Shown: positions 16,943 to 25,509 of the stretch, one piece after another | How the letters are laid out: the number at the start of each line of letters is the position of its first letter | How positions within the stretch are numbered: position 1 is the first letter of the stretch | Assembly (NCBI GenBank): GCA_964588995.1 | Contig: CAZPQM010000001.1 | Coordinates: 124,001 to 188,000 of the forward strand | Direction of reading: 5' to 3' | Source: CAZPQM01 sp964588995 | Lineage (GTDB): Bacteria; Pseudomonadota; Alphaproteobacteria; Rickettsiales; UBA8987 | Length of the DNA: 64,000 nt | Notes under the pieces: model-generated | The model's input: the letters and a program-made list of their open reading frames with translations, nothing else | What the model was told of the DNA's origin: nothing | The model's database searches: none | Made by a program: the position numbers and the translations under genes

Positions 16943-18151
16943 ATGAAAAGATATACTTGCCATGGTAAAACCGCAAAAGATCAAATGAAGAGTTTTGGTA
17001 CCGCATTAATGAATATCCCGCCTTATATCAAAAAAGCAAATGCTAAAACAGCCCTTGCTATTGCAGTGCTGCTTATAATCTGGATTTCGTTTGGCATGCT
17101 GTTTAGTAATGAGGTGGAAAACGATCCGGCTTTGCTAGACGCACCCCCTCAATCGGTTAGATTTGCCTCACTGAAAGCCGAACCTCATGTGAAAACCATC
17201 ACACTTACCGGTGTAACCGATGAAGCCCGTCGTATTGACGTTCGCGCTGAAGTGACCGGTAAAATACTGAAGATTCCTGCTAAAGAAGGTTCGTTCGTTA
17301 AAAAAGGAGATGTCATTCTACAGATTGAACCGCGGGACTTAAAAGCTCGACTCAAGGAGGCGGAAGCTCTAGTTAAACAAAGACGTATTGAATACGATAC
17401 GGCGACTAACCTCGCCCGTAGAGGCTTGGAAGCAAAGAATCGTCAGGCAGAAGCCGCAGCGCAGCTAGAAGAAGTCGAAGCGTTACGTATTTTGGCGCAG
17501 ATTAATCTGGATAATGCAACGATTCGCGCGCCCTTCGACGGGGTTCTTGAGCGCGTCAACGTAGAAGTCGGCACCCTGGTCGGTCCCAATATACGCCAGC
17601 GGGAAGGTACAGATTCTGATGGCAGCACGATCGCGACGTTTATCGATGTCAATCCCATCAAAGTATTTGCTGAACTATCTGAGCGCTATATCCGGCAAGT
17701 GTCACAAGACCAGCAAGTCCATGTAGAATTACTGGACGGTGAGCGCTATACAGGAAAACTGAGTTATATCGCACATATGGCTCGTCCACAAACACGCACT
17801 TTTCAGTTGGAGGCGGATATTCCCAATCCTGATCAGGAGATTCGCTCAGGCGTAACGGCAACATTAATAGTACCTCTGGTAGAAACAACAGGCCATGCAA
17901 TTCCAACTTCGGCGCTAGCCCTGAACAAGGAGGATATTACCGGCGTAAAATTTCTCGAAAATCTTCGTGAGGAGGATGGTGTGATATATGGTGAAGTACG
18001 TTTCACACCCGTAGATATTTTTGATTTTAGCGGAAATAAATTGGTTATTCGCGGTCTTCCAGATGTGCTGAATCTAATTACAGTTGGACATTCTTTCGTA
18101 ACGGAGGGCGATACGGTTCGTGCCGTCCGGGAAGCGGTTCGTGGCGATTAG
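16943..18151 (+). CDS. RND efflux periplasmic adaptor subunit (membrane fusion protein)
   Basis: HlyD/AcrA-family adaptor that links an inner-membrane RND pump to an outer-membrane channel. One N-terminal membrane anchor (about residues 37-55) is followed by a lipoyl half (RAEVTGKILKIPAKEGSFVKKGDVI), a coiled-coil hairpin, the second lipoyl half (ATIRAPFDGVLERVNVEVGTLV) and beta-barrel domains. The start is uncertain: the ATG at 16943 is one base from the divergent gene's start and leaves no room for a ribosome site, and 16985 or 17009 are alternatives. The stop overlaps the start of the RND pump gene. Confidence 0.9.
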   Translation: MKRYTCHGKTAKDQMKSFGTALMNIPPYIKKANAKTALAIAVLLIIWISFGMLFSNEVENDPALLDAPPQSVRFASLKAEPHVKTITLTGVTDEARRIDVRAEVTGKILKIPAKEGSFVKKGDVILQIEPRDLKARLKEAEALVKQRRIEYDTATNLARRGLEAKNRQAEAAAQLEEVEALRILAQINLDNATIRAPFDGVLERVNVEVGTLVGPNIRQREGTDSDGSTIATFIDVNPIKVFAELSERYIRQVSQDQQVHVELLDGERYTGKLSYIAHMARPQTRTFQLEADIPNPDQEIRSGVTATLIVPLVETTGHAIPTSALALNKEDITGVKFLENLREEDGVIYGEVRFTPVDIFDFSGNKLVIRGLPDVLNLITVGHSFVTEGDTVRAVREAVRGD

Positions 18152-21100
18152 CATAATTGAAACTTCGGTACTGCGCGCGCGCGCATTTGCTCTGCTGCTT
18201 GTCATTATTCTGGTGAGCGGTTACCTATCCTACCGTACTATACCGCGTGAATCTTCGCCAGATATACAAATCCCGATTATATACATCAGTGTATCGCTTG
18301 AAGGAGTTTCTCCCGAAGATGCTGAGCGCCTTCTCATCCGGCCGCTTGAGACCGAACTAAGGAATCTTGATGGAATCAAAGACATGGAGTCACACGCCAC
18401 GCTTGGCTTCGCCTCCGTAGTATTGACATTCGAGGCGGGATTTGATGACGATAAAGCGTTGCAGGATGTACGTGAAAAAGTGGACCTTGTGAAGCCGGAA
18501 TTTCCTGTAGATGCGGATGAGCCAACCGTTAGTGAAGTGAATTTCAGCCTCTTTCCGGTAATCAATGTTGTGCTGACGGCTGACATTCCTGATCGTCAAT
18601 TGTTACGAATTGCCCGCTCTTTGCGTGACGAACTGGAAGCCATTCCCTCCGTGTTAGAAGTGGATATTGCTGGTGAACGCGAGGAAACGATCGACATTGT
18701 TGCTGACCCCATGTTCGTTGAAAGCTATCAGATTACAGCGGATCTGATAGCGCAGGTGGAACGCAACAACCGTTTAATTGCCGCCGGAGCTATAGATGAC
18801 CGACTGAGTAATTTTCAAATTAACTTACCCGGCTTGATTGAAACGTTACCACAGATCCTTGAGCTTCCCATCAAGGCAGAAGGGAATGCGATTGTAAGCC
18901 TGCAGGATATTGCAAGTGTGCAACGCGGTTTCAAGGATGCCACCAGCTTTGCTCGTGTTAATGGGCAATCTGCCCTCGTGCTTGAAGTAGTTAAGCGAAG
19001 CGGCGAAAACGTTATTGAAACGATTGATCAGGTCTATCAGGTAGTGCGTAAGGAACAAGAGCGCTGGCCGGACGGCATCTCCGTCTTTTTCTCACAGGAT
19101 CAGTCTGAGCAAATTCTAGAAATGGTGAATGACCTCGAAAATAACGTGCTCCTTGCCATTTTATTAGTCATGATGGTTATCATTCTTTTTATAGGCCCAA
19201 AGTCATCACTGTTTATTGCACTGGCTATACCGGGCGCCCTGTTAACCGGGATACTCGCGCTTGCCCTGCTTGATCTTACTTTTAATATCGTAGTGCTTTT
19301 TAGTCTGATTCTTTCCATTGGGATGCTGGTAGATGCGTCCATCGTAGTGATTGAATATGCGAATCGGAAAGCGTTAGAGAAAGTACCTTTGTCGCAAGCC
19401 TACCTACTGGCTGCCAAACGCATGGCATGGCCGCTTATTTCATCGACAGTGACGACTTTAATGGTGTTCTTTCCGCTGCTATTCTGGCCGGGTATAGTGG
19501 GACAGTTCATGGTATTCATGCCCATTACCTTAATCGCCGTGCTATCGGGTTCACTATTGATGGCGCTCATTTTTATACCGGTTGTTGCTTCATCAAAGCA
19601 GTTAGGCGGCATGATTTTTTCATTATTTTTCGGTAGTGTTCTTTTTTTATTTTTGGCCAACTTCGCACCACATTTCATTGCCTTTACGGTTACCATCGTT
19701 GTTATTTTCCTGTTAAGGCGTCGTATTCAATCTATAGTGACCTCACCGGACACACCTACTGAATTTGCACTACAACAGCTACATGCTGTTGAGCAGGGTA
19801 AACTGCATAAGCTTTCCGGTGCAACACAGCGTTATCTGGACTTGTTAGAAGTCTGCCTTAGGCAGCCGTTGCGTATTATAATCGGAATTCTGGCCTCCGT
19901 TGTGCTGGTATATGGCTCCTACGGTGTATTTGGAAAGGGCGTTGAATTTTTTCCCGAAGTCGAGCCGGAAAATGCACAGGTTGTTGTGCGTGGACGCGGC
20001 AATATGTCCATCTATCAAAAGGACGCTATATTACAGGAGGTAGAGACGATTTTGACAGCATATGCTGACGAAGTTGTAATATTTTATGCCCGCTCCGGAA
20101 AGTTCGATACAGGAGGAAGCGAGCTGCCAAAAGATACCATTGGCGTTGTGCAACTTGAATTTGCTGACTGGAAAGTCAGGCGCAAGGCTACTGCCATCTT
20201 ACAGGATATGCAGGAGCAGTTGAACGAGGTCGCCGGAGTCATAATCGAGACGCGGAAAGAGCGTGAGGGACCTGCACAGGGGCGACCGATATCGCTACAG
20301 GTTCGTTCCTATAGTCCGGAAGTGCTTGAAGCTGCTACTGAATACATACTCGAGGCGCTCAAAAATACCGGACTAGCAAAAGATATTAATAGTTCGATTC
20401 CGGCACCGGCCATTGAGTGGAAACTGGAAATAGACCGTGAACAGGCTGCGCGATTTGGTGTAAGCATCGAAGAGGCCGGTAATTATGTCAAGCTTATCAG
20501 TAATGGTCTGGTTGTAACAGACTATCGTCCGGAGGATAATGACGAAGAAGTTGACCTTGTGCTTCGCTATCCCAAAGAATATCGGAACTTAAAAGCGTTA
20601 GAACAGCTTCGTGTTGTTACGCCACGTGGAGGAGTTCCTTTAAGTAACATCATTAACAGTACCCCCCAGCAAAAGGTGGAGCGTATAGAGCGGGCGGACG
20701 GCATGCGTTACTTTAGCATCGAGGCGGACCCTGTAATTAAAGATGAAAAAGGCGATGAAGTTCTGGCTAGTACGGTGATAGAGCATGTAAAGGAGATTAT
20801 TGAAACGGGCTATAAAGACGGCGAAATCGACCCTAGTGTAGTAATTGAGTTTAAGGGCGATGATGAAGACCAAAAGGAAGCACAGGACTTTCTAACTACT
20901 GCTTTCAGCCTTGCGCTCTTTGGCATGTTACTCATTATGGTGCTGCAGTTTAATAGCTTTTACTATGCGCTTATTATTATGAGCGCTGTCTTTTTATCTA
21001 CTGGAGGCGTACTCCTCGGACTCATGGTGACCGGTGAACCATATGGTATCGTTATGAGCGGTGTTGGGATTATTGCACTTGCCGGTATTGTAGTAAACAA

Positions 21101-21428
21101 TAACATCATTCTGATTGATACCTATATCCAACTACGCAAAGAAGCTGTACCCGTGAAAGATGCCGTGTTACAGGCCGCTGCCCTCCGTATGCGCCCTATT
21201 CTGCTAACTGCAGGCACTACAATTCTGGGCTTACTTCCTATGGTTTTCAAGCTAACGATCGATTTTATTCATCAGACAGCATATATAGGTGCGCCATCAA
21301 CCCTTTGGTGGGTGCAGTTATCCACATCTATTGCAAGCGGGTTACTTTTTGCTACGATGCTTACTTTATTTTTCACCCCCGCACTGTTATTCATGCGGGA
21401 CATTAAACGAGAAAAGGCCGCTTCATGA
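18141..21428 (+). CDS. RND-family efflux pump inner-membrane transporter
   Basis: AcrB/HAE1-type proton-driven pump of about 1095 residues. TM4 carries the relay aspartate in SIGMLVDASIVVIEYANRKA, with a partly matching NNNIILID segment in the second half. The GTG at 18141 gives the family-like N-terminus AISIIETSVLRARAF and overlaps the adaptor gene by 11 bases; a GTG at 18120 is also in frame. The protein is longer than most RND pumps because of extra hydrophobic sequence at about residues 490-528, between TM6 and TM7. The adjacent adaptor completes the pair. No outer-membrane channel gene is next to it. Confidence 0.92.
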   Translation: MAISIIETSVLRARAFALLLVIILVSGYLSYRTIPRESSPDIQIPIIYISVSLEGVSPEDAERLLIRPLETELRNLDGIKDMESHATLGFASVVLTFEAGFDDDKALQDVREKVDLVKPEFPVDADEPTVSEVNFSLFPVINVVLTADIPDRQLLRIARSLRDELEAIPSVLEVDIAGEREETIDIVADPMFVESYQITADLIAQVERNNRLIAAGAIDDRLSNFQINLPGLIETLPQILELPIKAEGNAIVSLQDIASVQRGFKDATSFARVNGQSALVLEVVKRSGENVIETIDQVYQVVRKEQERWPDGISVFFSQDQSEQILEMVNDLENNVLLAILLVMMVIILFIGPKSSLFIALAIPGALLTGILALALLDLTFNIVVLFSLILSIGMLVDASIVVIEYANRKALEKVPLSQAYLLAAKRMAWPLISSTVTTLMVFFPLLFWPGIVGQFMVFMPITLIAVLSGSLLMALIFIPVVASSKQLGGMIFSLFFGSVLFLFLANFAPHFIAFTVTIVVIFLLRRRIQSIVTSPDTPTEFALQQLHAVEQGKLHKLSGATQRYLDLLEVCLRQPLRIIIGILASVVLVYGSYGVFGKGVEFFPEVEPENAQVVVRGRGNMSIYQKDAILQEVETILTAYADEVVIFYARSGKFDTGGSELPKDTIGVVQLEFADWKVRRKATAILQDMQEQLNEVAGVIIETRKEREGPAQGRPISLQVRSYSPEVLEAATEYILEALKNTGLAKDINSSIPAPAIEWKLEIDREQAARFGVSIEEAGNYVKLISNGLVVTDYRPEDNDEEVDLVLRYPKEYRNLKALEQLRVVTPRGGVPLSNIINSTPQQKVERIERADGMRYFSIEADPVIKDEKGDEVLASTVIEHVKEIIETGYKDGEIDPSVVIEFKGDDEDQKEAQDFLTTAFSLALFGMLLIMVLQFNSFYYALIIMSAVFLSTGGVLLGLMVTGEPYGIVMSGVGIIALAGIVVNNNIILIDTYIQLRKEAVPVKDAVLQAAALRMRPILLTAGTTILGLLPMVFKLTIDFIHQTAYIGAPSTLWWVQLSTSIASGLLFATMLTLFFTPALLFMRDIKREKAAS

Positions 21429-23185
21429 CATCTGAGCTACCTGTATGGGATCTTTCAGACCTCTATTCTGATCCGGAGAGTCCTGAAATATTTGAAGATA
21501 GAGATCGGGCGAATGAGCTAGCAGATCGGTTAAGTGAAAAATACCGTGGCAAGGTAACACGCCTCAATAGCGAGCACCTCGTTGAGGCAATTGGTCTCTA
21601 TGAAGAAATTGAAGAAATTCTGGGAAAGCTTAGTAGCTATTCCTACCTACTTTTCGCAGAAGATATGTCCAGTCCTGAACGTACAAAGTTTTATCAGGAT
21701 ATAAACGAAGCCTGCAACGATATATCGAGCAAAGTCTTATTTTTCATACTGGAAATCAATCAAATCAGCGATGCCAAGCTCGATCAGATGCTACAGCAGG
21801 AATCGCTATCTTACTATAAGCCCTGGATTCGCGACATACGCGTATTTCGTAATTATCAACTATCAGATGAATTGGAGCAGTTATTACACGAGAAGTCTGT
21901 TAGCGGGCGGCAAAGCTGGATTCGCCTGTTTGATGAAACGATGGCAAATTTACGGTTCCCTTATGATCAGCAGCAACTGACTGCAACTGAAATTATGAAT
22001 AAACTGTCATCCGCAGATGCAGATGAACGGCAAAAAGCGGCTAAATCACTGGGTAATACACTAGGCGACCACATTAAATTATTTTCACTCATGACCAATG
22101 TATTGGCCAAAGATAAAGCGATTGAAGACCGTTGGCGCAAATATGACCATCCAATGGAATACCGGAACATCTCAAATTACATTGAGGATGAAGTCGTCTA
22201 CGCATTGATAACAACAGTAAAGAACAATTATAATAACCTGTCACACCGCTATTACGCGTGGAAGGCAAAAGAATTAGGGTACAAAGATGCGATGCCTTAT
22301 TGGGACCGCAATGCCCCTTTCAATGAAACCGAAAAAGCGATTCCCTATGAAGAGGCAGTCGATCTTATTTTAACAGCCTATGATGACTTCTCTCCTCTAA
22401 TAAGGCAGTTGGGCGAGAAATTCTTTAATCATAGCTGGATCCATGCAAGACCAAAAGATGGTAAAGACTCCGGTGCATTTGCTCACCCAACCGTGCCGAG
22501 CGTACATCCTTACTTACTGGTAAACTATAATGGAAAAGCTCGTGATATTATGACACTCGCACATGAGCTTGGGCATGGTGTACACCAACTACTTGCTGCT
22601 GAACAAGGTGTATTGATGAGCGATACTCCGCTGACCTTAGCGGAAACTGCTTCAGTTTTCGGGGAGCAGTTAACGTTTCGGGCCCTGCTTAAACAAGAAC
22701 AAAATGCAGATAAACGCAAATTCGTTCTGGCTAATAAAGTAGAGGATATGCTGAATACGGTAGTCCGCCAGATCGCTTTCTGTGATTATGAGCAACAGGT
22801 ACATAAGGCGCGCCAGAAAGGGGAGCTCTCAGTCGATCAGTTATGTGATATTTGGTTGCAGGTGCAATCAGAAAGTTTGGGATCGGCAGTGCGGTTTGAC
22901 TATGAATATCGTTTTTACTGGTCCTATATACCACATTTCATACACTCGCCTTTTTATGTCTACGCTTATGCATTTGGCGATTGCCTGGTCAACGCACTTT
23001 ATGCCTGTTATCAGGAAGGTATGCCGGATTTCGAGGAGAAATACGTTGCCATGCTATCAGCCGGAGGAACCAAACGGCATAAAGAGCTTCTCGAACCTTT
23101 TGGGCTGGATGCCACTCAGCCGGATTTCTGGCAGAAAGGCCTTAATGTGATAGATGATATGATTACGGAGCTGCACTCTAGCTAA
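21425..23185 (+). CDS. pepF: Oligoendopeptidase F (M3 family zinc peptidase)
   Basis: Cytoplasmic metallopeptidase of 586 residues that cleaves short peptides. The zinc motif is HELGH at residues 380-384, followed by the downstream glutamate region ETASVFGE that supplies the third ligand. The N-terminal helical domain and the motif AHPTVPSVHPYLLVNY fit M3B (PepF). The ATG overlaps the RND gene stop by four bases (ATGA), so it is probably translated with the efflux operon. The stop overlaps the gpsA stop on the other strand by four bases. Confidence 0.92.
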   Translation: MTSELPVWDLSDLYSDPESPEIFEDRDRANELADRLSEKYRGKVTRLNSEHLVEAIGLYEEIEEILGKLSSYSYLLFAEDMSSPERTKFYQDINEACNDISSKVLFFILEINQISDAKLDQMLQQESLSYYKPWIRDIRVFRNYQLSDELEQLLHEKSVSGRQSWIRLFDETMANLRFPYDQQQLTATEIMNKLSSADADERQKAAKSLGNTLGDHIKLFSLMTNVLAKDKAIEDRWRKYDHPMEYRNISNYIEDEVVYALITTVKNNYNNLSHRYYAWKAKELGYKDAMPYWDRNAPFNETEKAIPYEEAVDLILTAYDDFSPLIRQLGEKFFNHSWIHARPKDGKDSGAFAHPTVPSVHPYLLVNYNGKARDIMTLAHELGHGVHQLLAAEQGVLMSDTPLTLAETASVFGEQLTFRALLKQEQNADKRKFVLANKVEDMLNTVVRQIAFCDYEQQVHKARQKGELSVDQLCDIWLQVQSESLGSAVRFDYEYRFYWSYIPHFIHSPFYVYAYAFGDCLVNALYACYQEGMPDFEEKYVAMLSAGGTKRHKELLEPFGLDATQPDFWQKGLNVIDDMITELHSS

Positions 23186-24159
23186 CTGGCTGCAACCAGT
23201 GCGTTTACCCCCTCTTCTATCTCTCTTTCCTCATGCAATATACTATATACAATATTGCAAAGTGGTAAGGTTATACCAAGTGACTCCGCTAGCCTTGTTA
23301 CGGAAAGTGAGGAGGCAACGCCCTCTGCTACGGAGTTTCTCCTATCCATAATATCTTGGATACTCGCCCCCTCCCCTAGCTCGTAGCCGAGGGACATGTT
23401 CCTCGAGTTTTGGCTAGAACAGGTAAGAATGAGATCCCCTACCCCGCACAACTGCATAAGAGTTTTCGGATCACCACCCTTAGCCTCGCATAATAAGGCC
23501 ATTTCATTTAGACCTTGCGTAATAATAGCCGCCGTCGCATTTCTACCTAAACGCTTGCCGGCAGCAATTCCGCAAGCAATTGCGATAACGTTTTTTACAG
23601 CCCCGCCAATTTCCGTACCGATAATGTCGTTTGATAAATGCAGTTTAAAGGCCTCATGTTCCAATAAAGGCACAATCTTACGTTTTGCATAATCCAGATC
23701 GCTGCTGGCGAGTGTTACGGATGTGGGCAAGCCAAGCGCCACTTCACTTGCAAAGCTGGGGCCGGATAGTATGGAAAGAGAATTACCAAGAAGCGATTCA
23801 ACCACTTCGCTCAGGAGTTTCAAAGAATCCGACTCTATACCTTTAGAACACAATATCAGCGGAATATGCTCTGGTAGCCCAAGATTTTTCAGTTGAGCAA
23901 TCGTGCCACGAAGGTATTGACTGGGAACTACAAGAAAGAGCGCATCACTCTTAAAACATGCTTCAAGTTTCTCAGTCGCTTTTACGGTAGCGTTAATACG
24001 AATATTTGGCAGATAAATTTTATTCTCGTGCTTGCTATTGATAGAAGTCACCACTTCAGTTTCTCTGGCCCAGATTAATGTTTCCGCACCCGTACGGGCC
24101 GTCACTGTAGCCAATGCAGTCCCCCAAGCTCCACCACCTATGATACCTACCCTTCCCAT
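23182..24159 (-). CDS. gpsA: Glycerol-3-phosphate dehydrogenase [NAD(P)+] (GpsA)
   Basis: Soluble enzyme that reduces dihydroxyacetone phosphate to sn-glycerol 3-phosphate for phospholipid synthesis. The 325-residue protein begins with the Rossmann loop GIIGGGAWGTALA, has LSGPSFASEVALGLPTSV in the middle, and carries the catalytic-lysine segment GGAVKNVIAIACGIAAG. Length and motifs match the family. It lies 24 bases downstream of ccmB on the same strand and converges on pepF. Confidence 0.95.
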   Translation of the reverse strand: MGRVGIIGGGAWGTALATVTARTGAETLIWARETEVVTSINSKHENKIYLPNIRINATVKATEKLEACFKSDALFLVVPSQYLRGTIAQLKNLGLPEHIPLILCSKGIESDSLKLLSEVVESLLGNSLSILSGPSFASEVALGLPTSVTLASSDLDYAKRKIVPLLEHEAFKLHLSNDIIGTEIGGAVKNVIAIACGIAAGKRLGRNATAAIITQGLNEMALLCEAKGGDPKTLMQLCGVGDLILTCSSQNSRNMSLGYELGEGASIQDIMDRRNSVAEGVASSLSVTRLAESLGITLPLCNIVYSILHEEREIEEGVNALVAAS

Positions 24160-24183
24160 TTACTTACTACCTCACTCACTTAC

Positions 24184-24807
24184 TTAGCCCTCTTCAATCA
24201 CCGTCACGATTAGTTTTGCAGCTAAGCATACAATAATTGGTGCGAGTAACAAGGCAAAGCCTATTAAGAATGCAAGACCCTTTTCATTTGAGCCAGTAGT
24301 GGAAGAAAAAATAATTACAGGAAGATAAAAAGGAAATAGCAGAATCATGGTAAGCATCGAAGCGCGCGTATTTAGCGCAGTAATAAGAGCAATCATAGCG
24401 TTTAGCAGACTAATAAATAGAAGGCTGGGTATAAGATTTACAAAACTGAACATGAAAGTATTTAGAAAAAAAAGAATTAAAAGATAATATAGCCAACTCG
24501 ATAGAAAAAACGTAACCGCATGATACGCCCAATAAGCAAGAAAAACCGAAAAGGGGGAGCTTGGCACCATGATTAACTGGGTAAATTTTCCAGAACGTAT
24601 ATCATCATAGTATAACTCACGTAATAAACTGTTTGATATGATGATCACACCAAGCCAAAAGCATAGAAAGGTATTATCAGGCCCAATCTTTCCCGGTATA
24701 GCTGCTATAAACACCATCAACAGTAAGAATAGATTAAGCTGAATGAAGAACACCGGTTTAAGAAGTGTTGTACTTAGTTTATGCCTGAATATGGTGAATA
24801 CGATCAT
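24184..24807 (-). CDS. ccmB: Heme exporter protein B (CcmB)
   Basis: Membrane subunit of the CcmAB ABC transporter needed for cytochrome c maturation, where it drives release of holo-CcmE. The 207-residue protein is strongly hydrophobic with about six membrane segments and has the family motif LRELYYDDIRSGKFTQLIM in its first cytoplasmic loop. The ATG overlaps the ccmA stop by four bases. CcmC, which often follows, is not here; gpsA takes that place. Confidence 0.88.
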   Translation of the reverse strand: MIVFTIFRHKLSTTLLKPVFFIQLNLFLLLMVFIAAIPGKIGPDNTFLCFWLGVIIISNSLLRELYYDDIRSGKFTQLIMVPSSPFSVFLAYWAYHAVTFFLSSWLYYLLILFFLNTFMFSFVNLIPSLLFISLLNAMIALITALNTRASMLTMILLFPFYLPVIIFSSTTGSNEKGLAFLIGFALLLAPIIVCLAAKLIVTVIEEG

Positions 24808-25415
24808 GCTTCGTACTGAGATAAGTCGATTTCCCGACCAAAGGGAAGGTCTGCATCCTGATTATTGGAAATTATAACAGCCCCTTTCTGATCACAGCGA
24901 GTTGCAATCAAAGATAAAACCAGCTCCCTCCCCTCCTCATCAAGATAAGCAAAGGGTTCATCTAATATCCATACATTTTTTGGTGCAACTAGAAGCCTTG
25001 CATAGGCCAGACGTTTTTTCCAACCTTCAGATAAATAGTGAACCCGGTAATCGCGGAAAGGTGATAGCTGCATGTACTGTAGCGCAGCCTCTACCAATGC
25101 TTCTGTGCGGTATATACCTCCCCAATATTGTAACTGTTGCTTCACCGTATAAAACAACTCTAAACCGGGATTATGAGATATATAATGCAGGTTATTCCAG
25201 TATATCCTTCTATGTTCAGTAATATTCTTACCTAAAAAGGTGAGTTCACCGGATGCAGGAGCCTGAAGGGCTGAAAGGATAGTGAGCAGCGTAGTCTTAC
25301 CTATGCCGTTTCGCCCCTTCAAAATGATGAGTTCATTTTCGCTACAAGAAAAGTCTACGCCTGAAAGCAAACACATATCATTCCGGACGCAGCTAATGTC
25401 ATGACAATGCAACAT
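24804..25415 (-). CDS. ccmA: Heme exporter ATP-binding protein A (CcmA)
   Basis: ABC ATPase of 203 residues that partners CcmB in cytochrome c biogenesis. Walker A is GRNGIGKTTLL, the signature is LSEGWKKRLAYARLL (the variant seen in CcmA), and Walker B is VWILDEPFAYLD. Divergent placement beside acnA is a conserved arrangement in alphaproteobacteria, which supports CcmA over a generic ABC ATPase. The 94-base gap to acnA must hold both promoters. Confidence 0.9.
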   Translation of the reverse strand: MLHCHDISCVRNDMCLLSGVDFSCSENELIILKGRNGIGKTTLLTILSALQAPASGELTFLGKNITEHRRIYWNNLHYISHNPGLELFYTVKQQLQYWGGIYRTEALVEAALQYMQLSPFRDYRVHYLSEGWKKRLAYARLLVAPKNVWILDEPFAYLDEEGRELVLSLIATRCDQKGAVIISNNQDADLPFGREIDLSQYEA

Positions 25416-25509
25416 AGCGCCATATCTACACTAGCTCGCCTCCATGTTCTATTGTTTTTATAAAACCCGCATGTCATACTGAAAGGACAATTGTTACAAG
25501 GAGCTAAGC

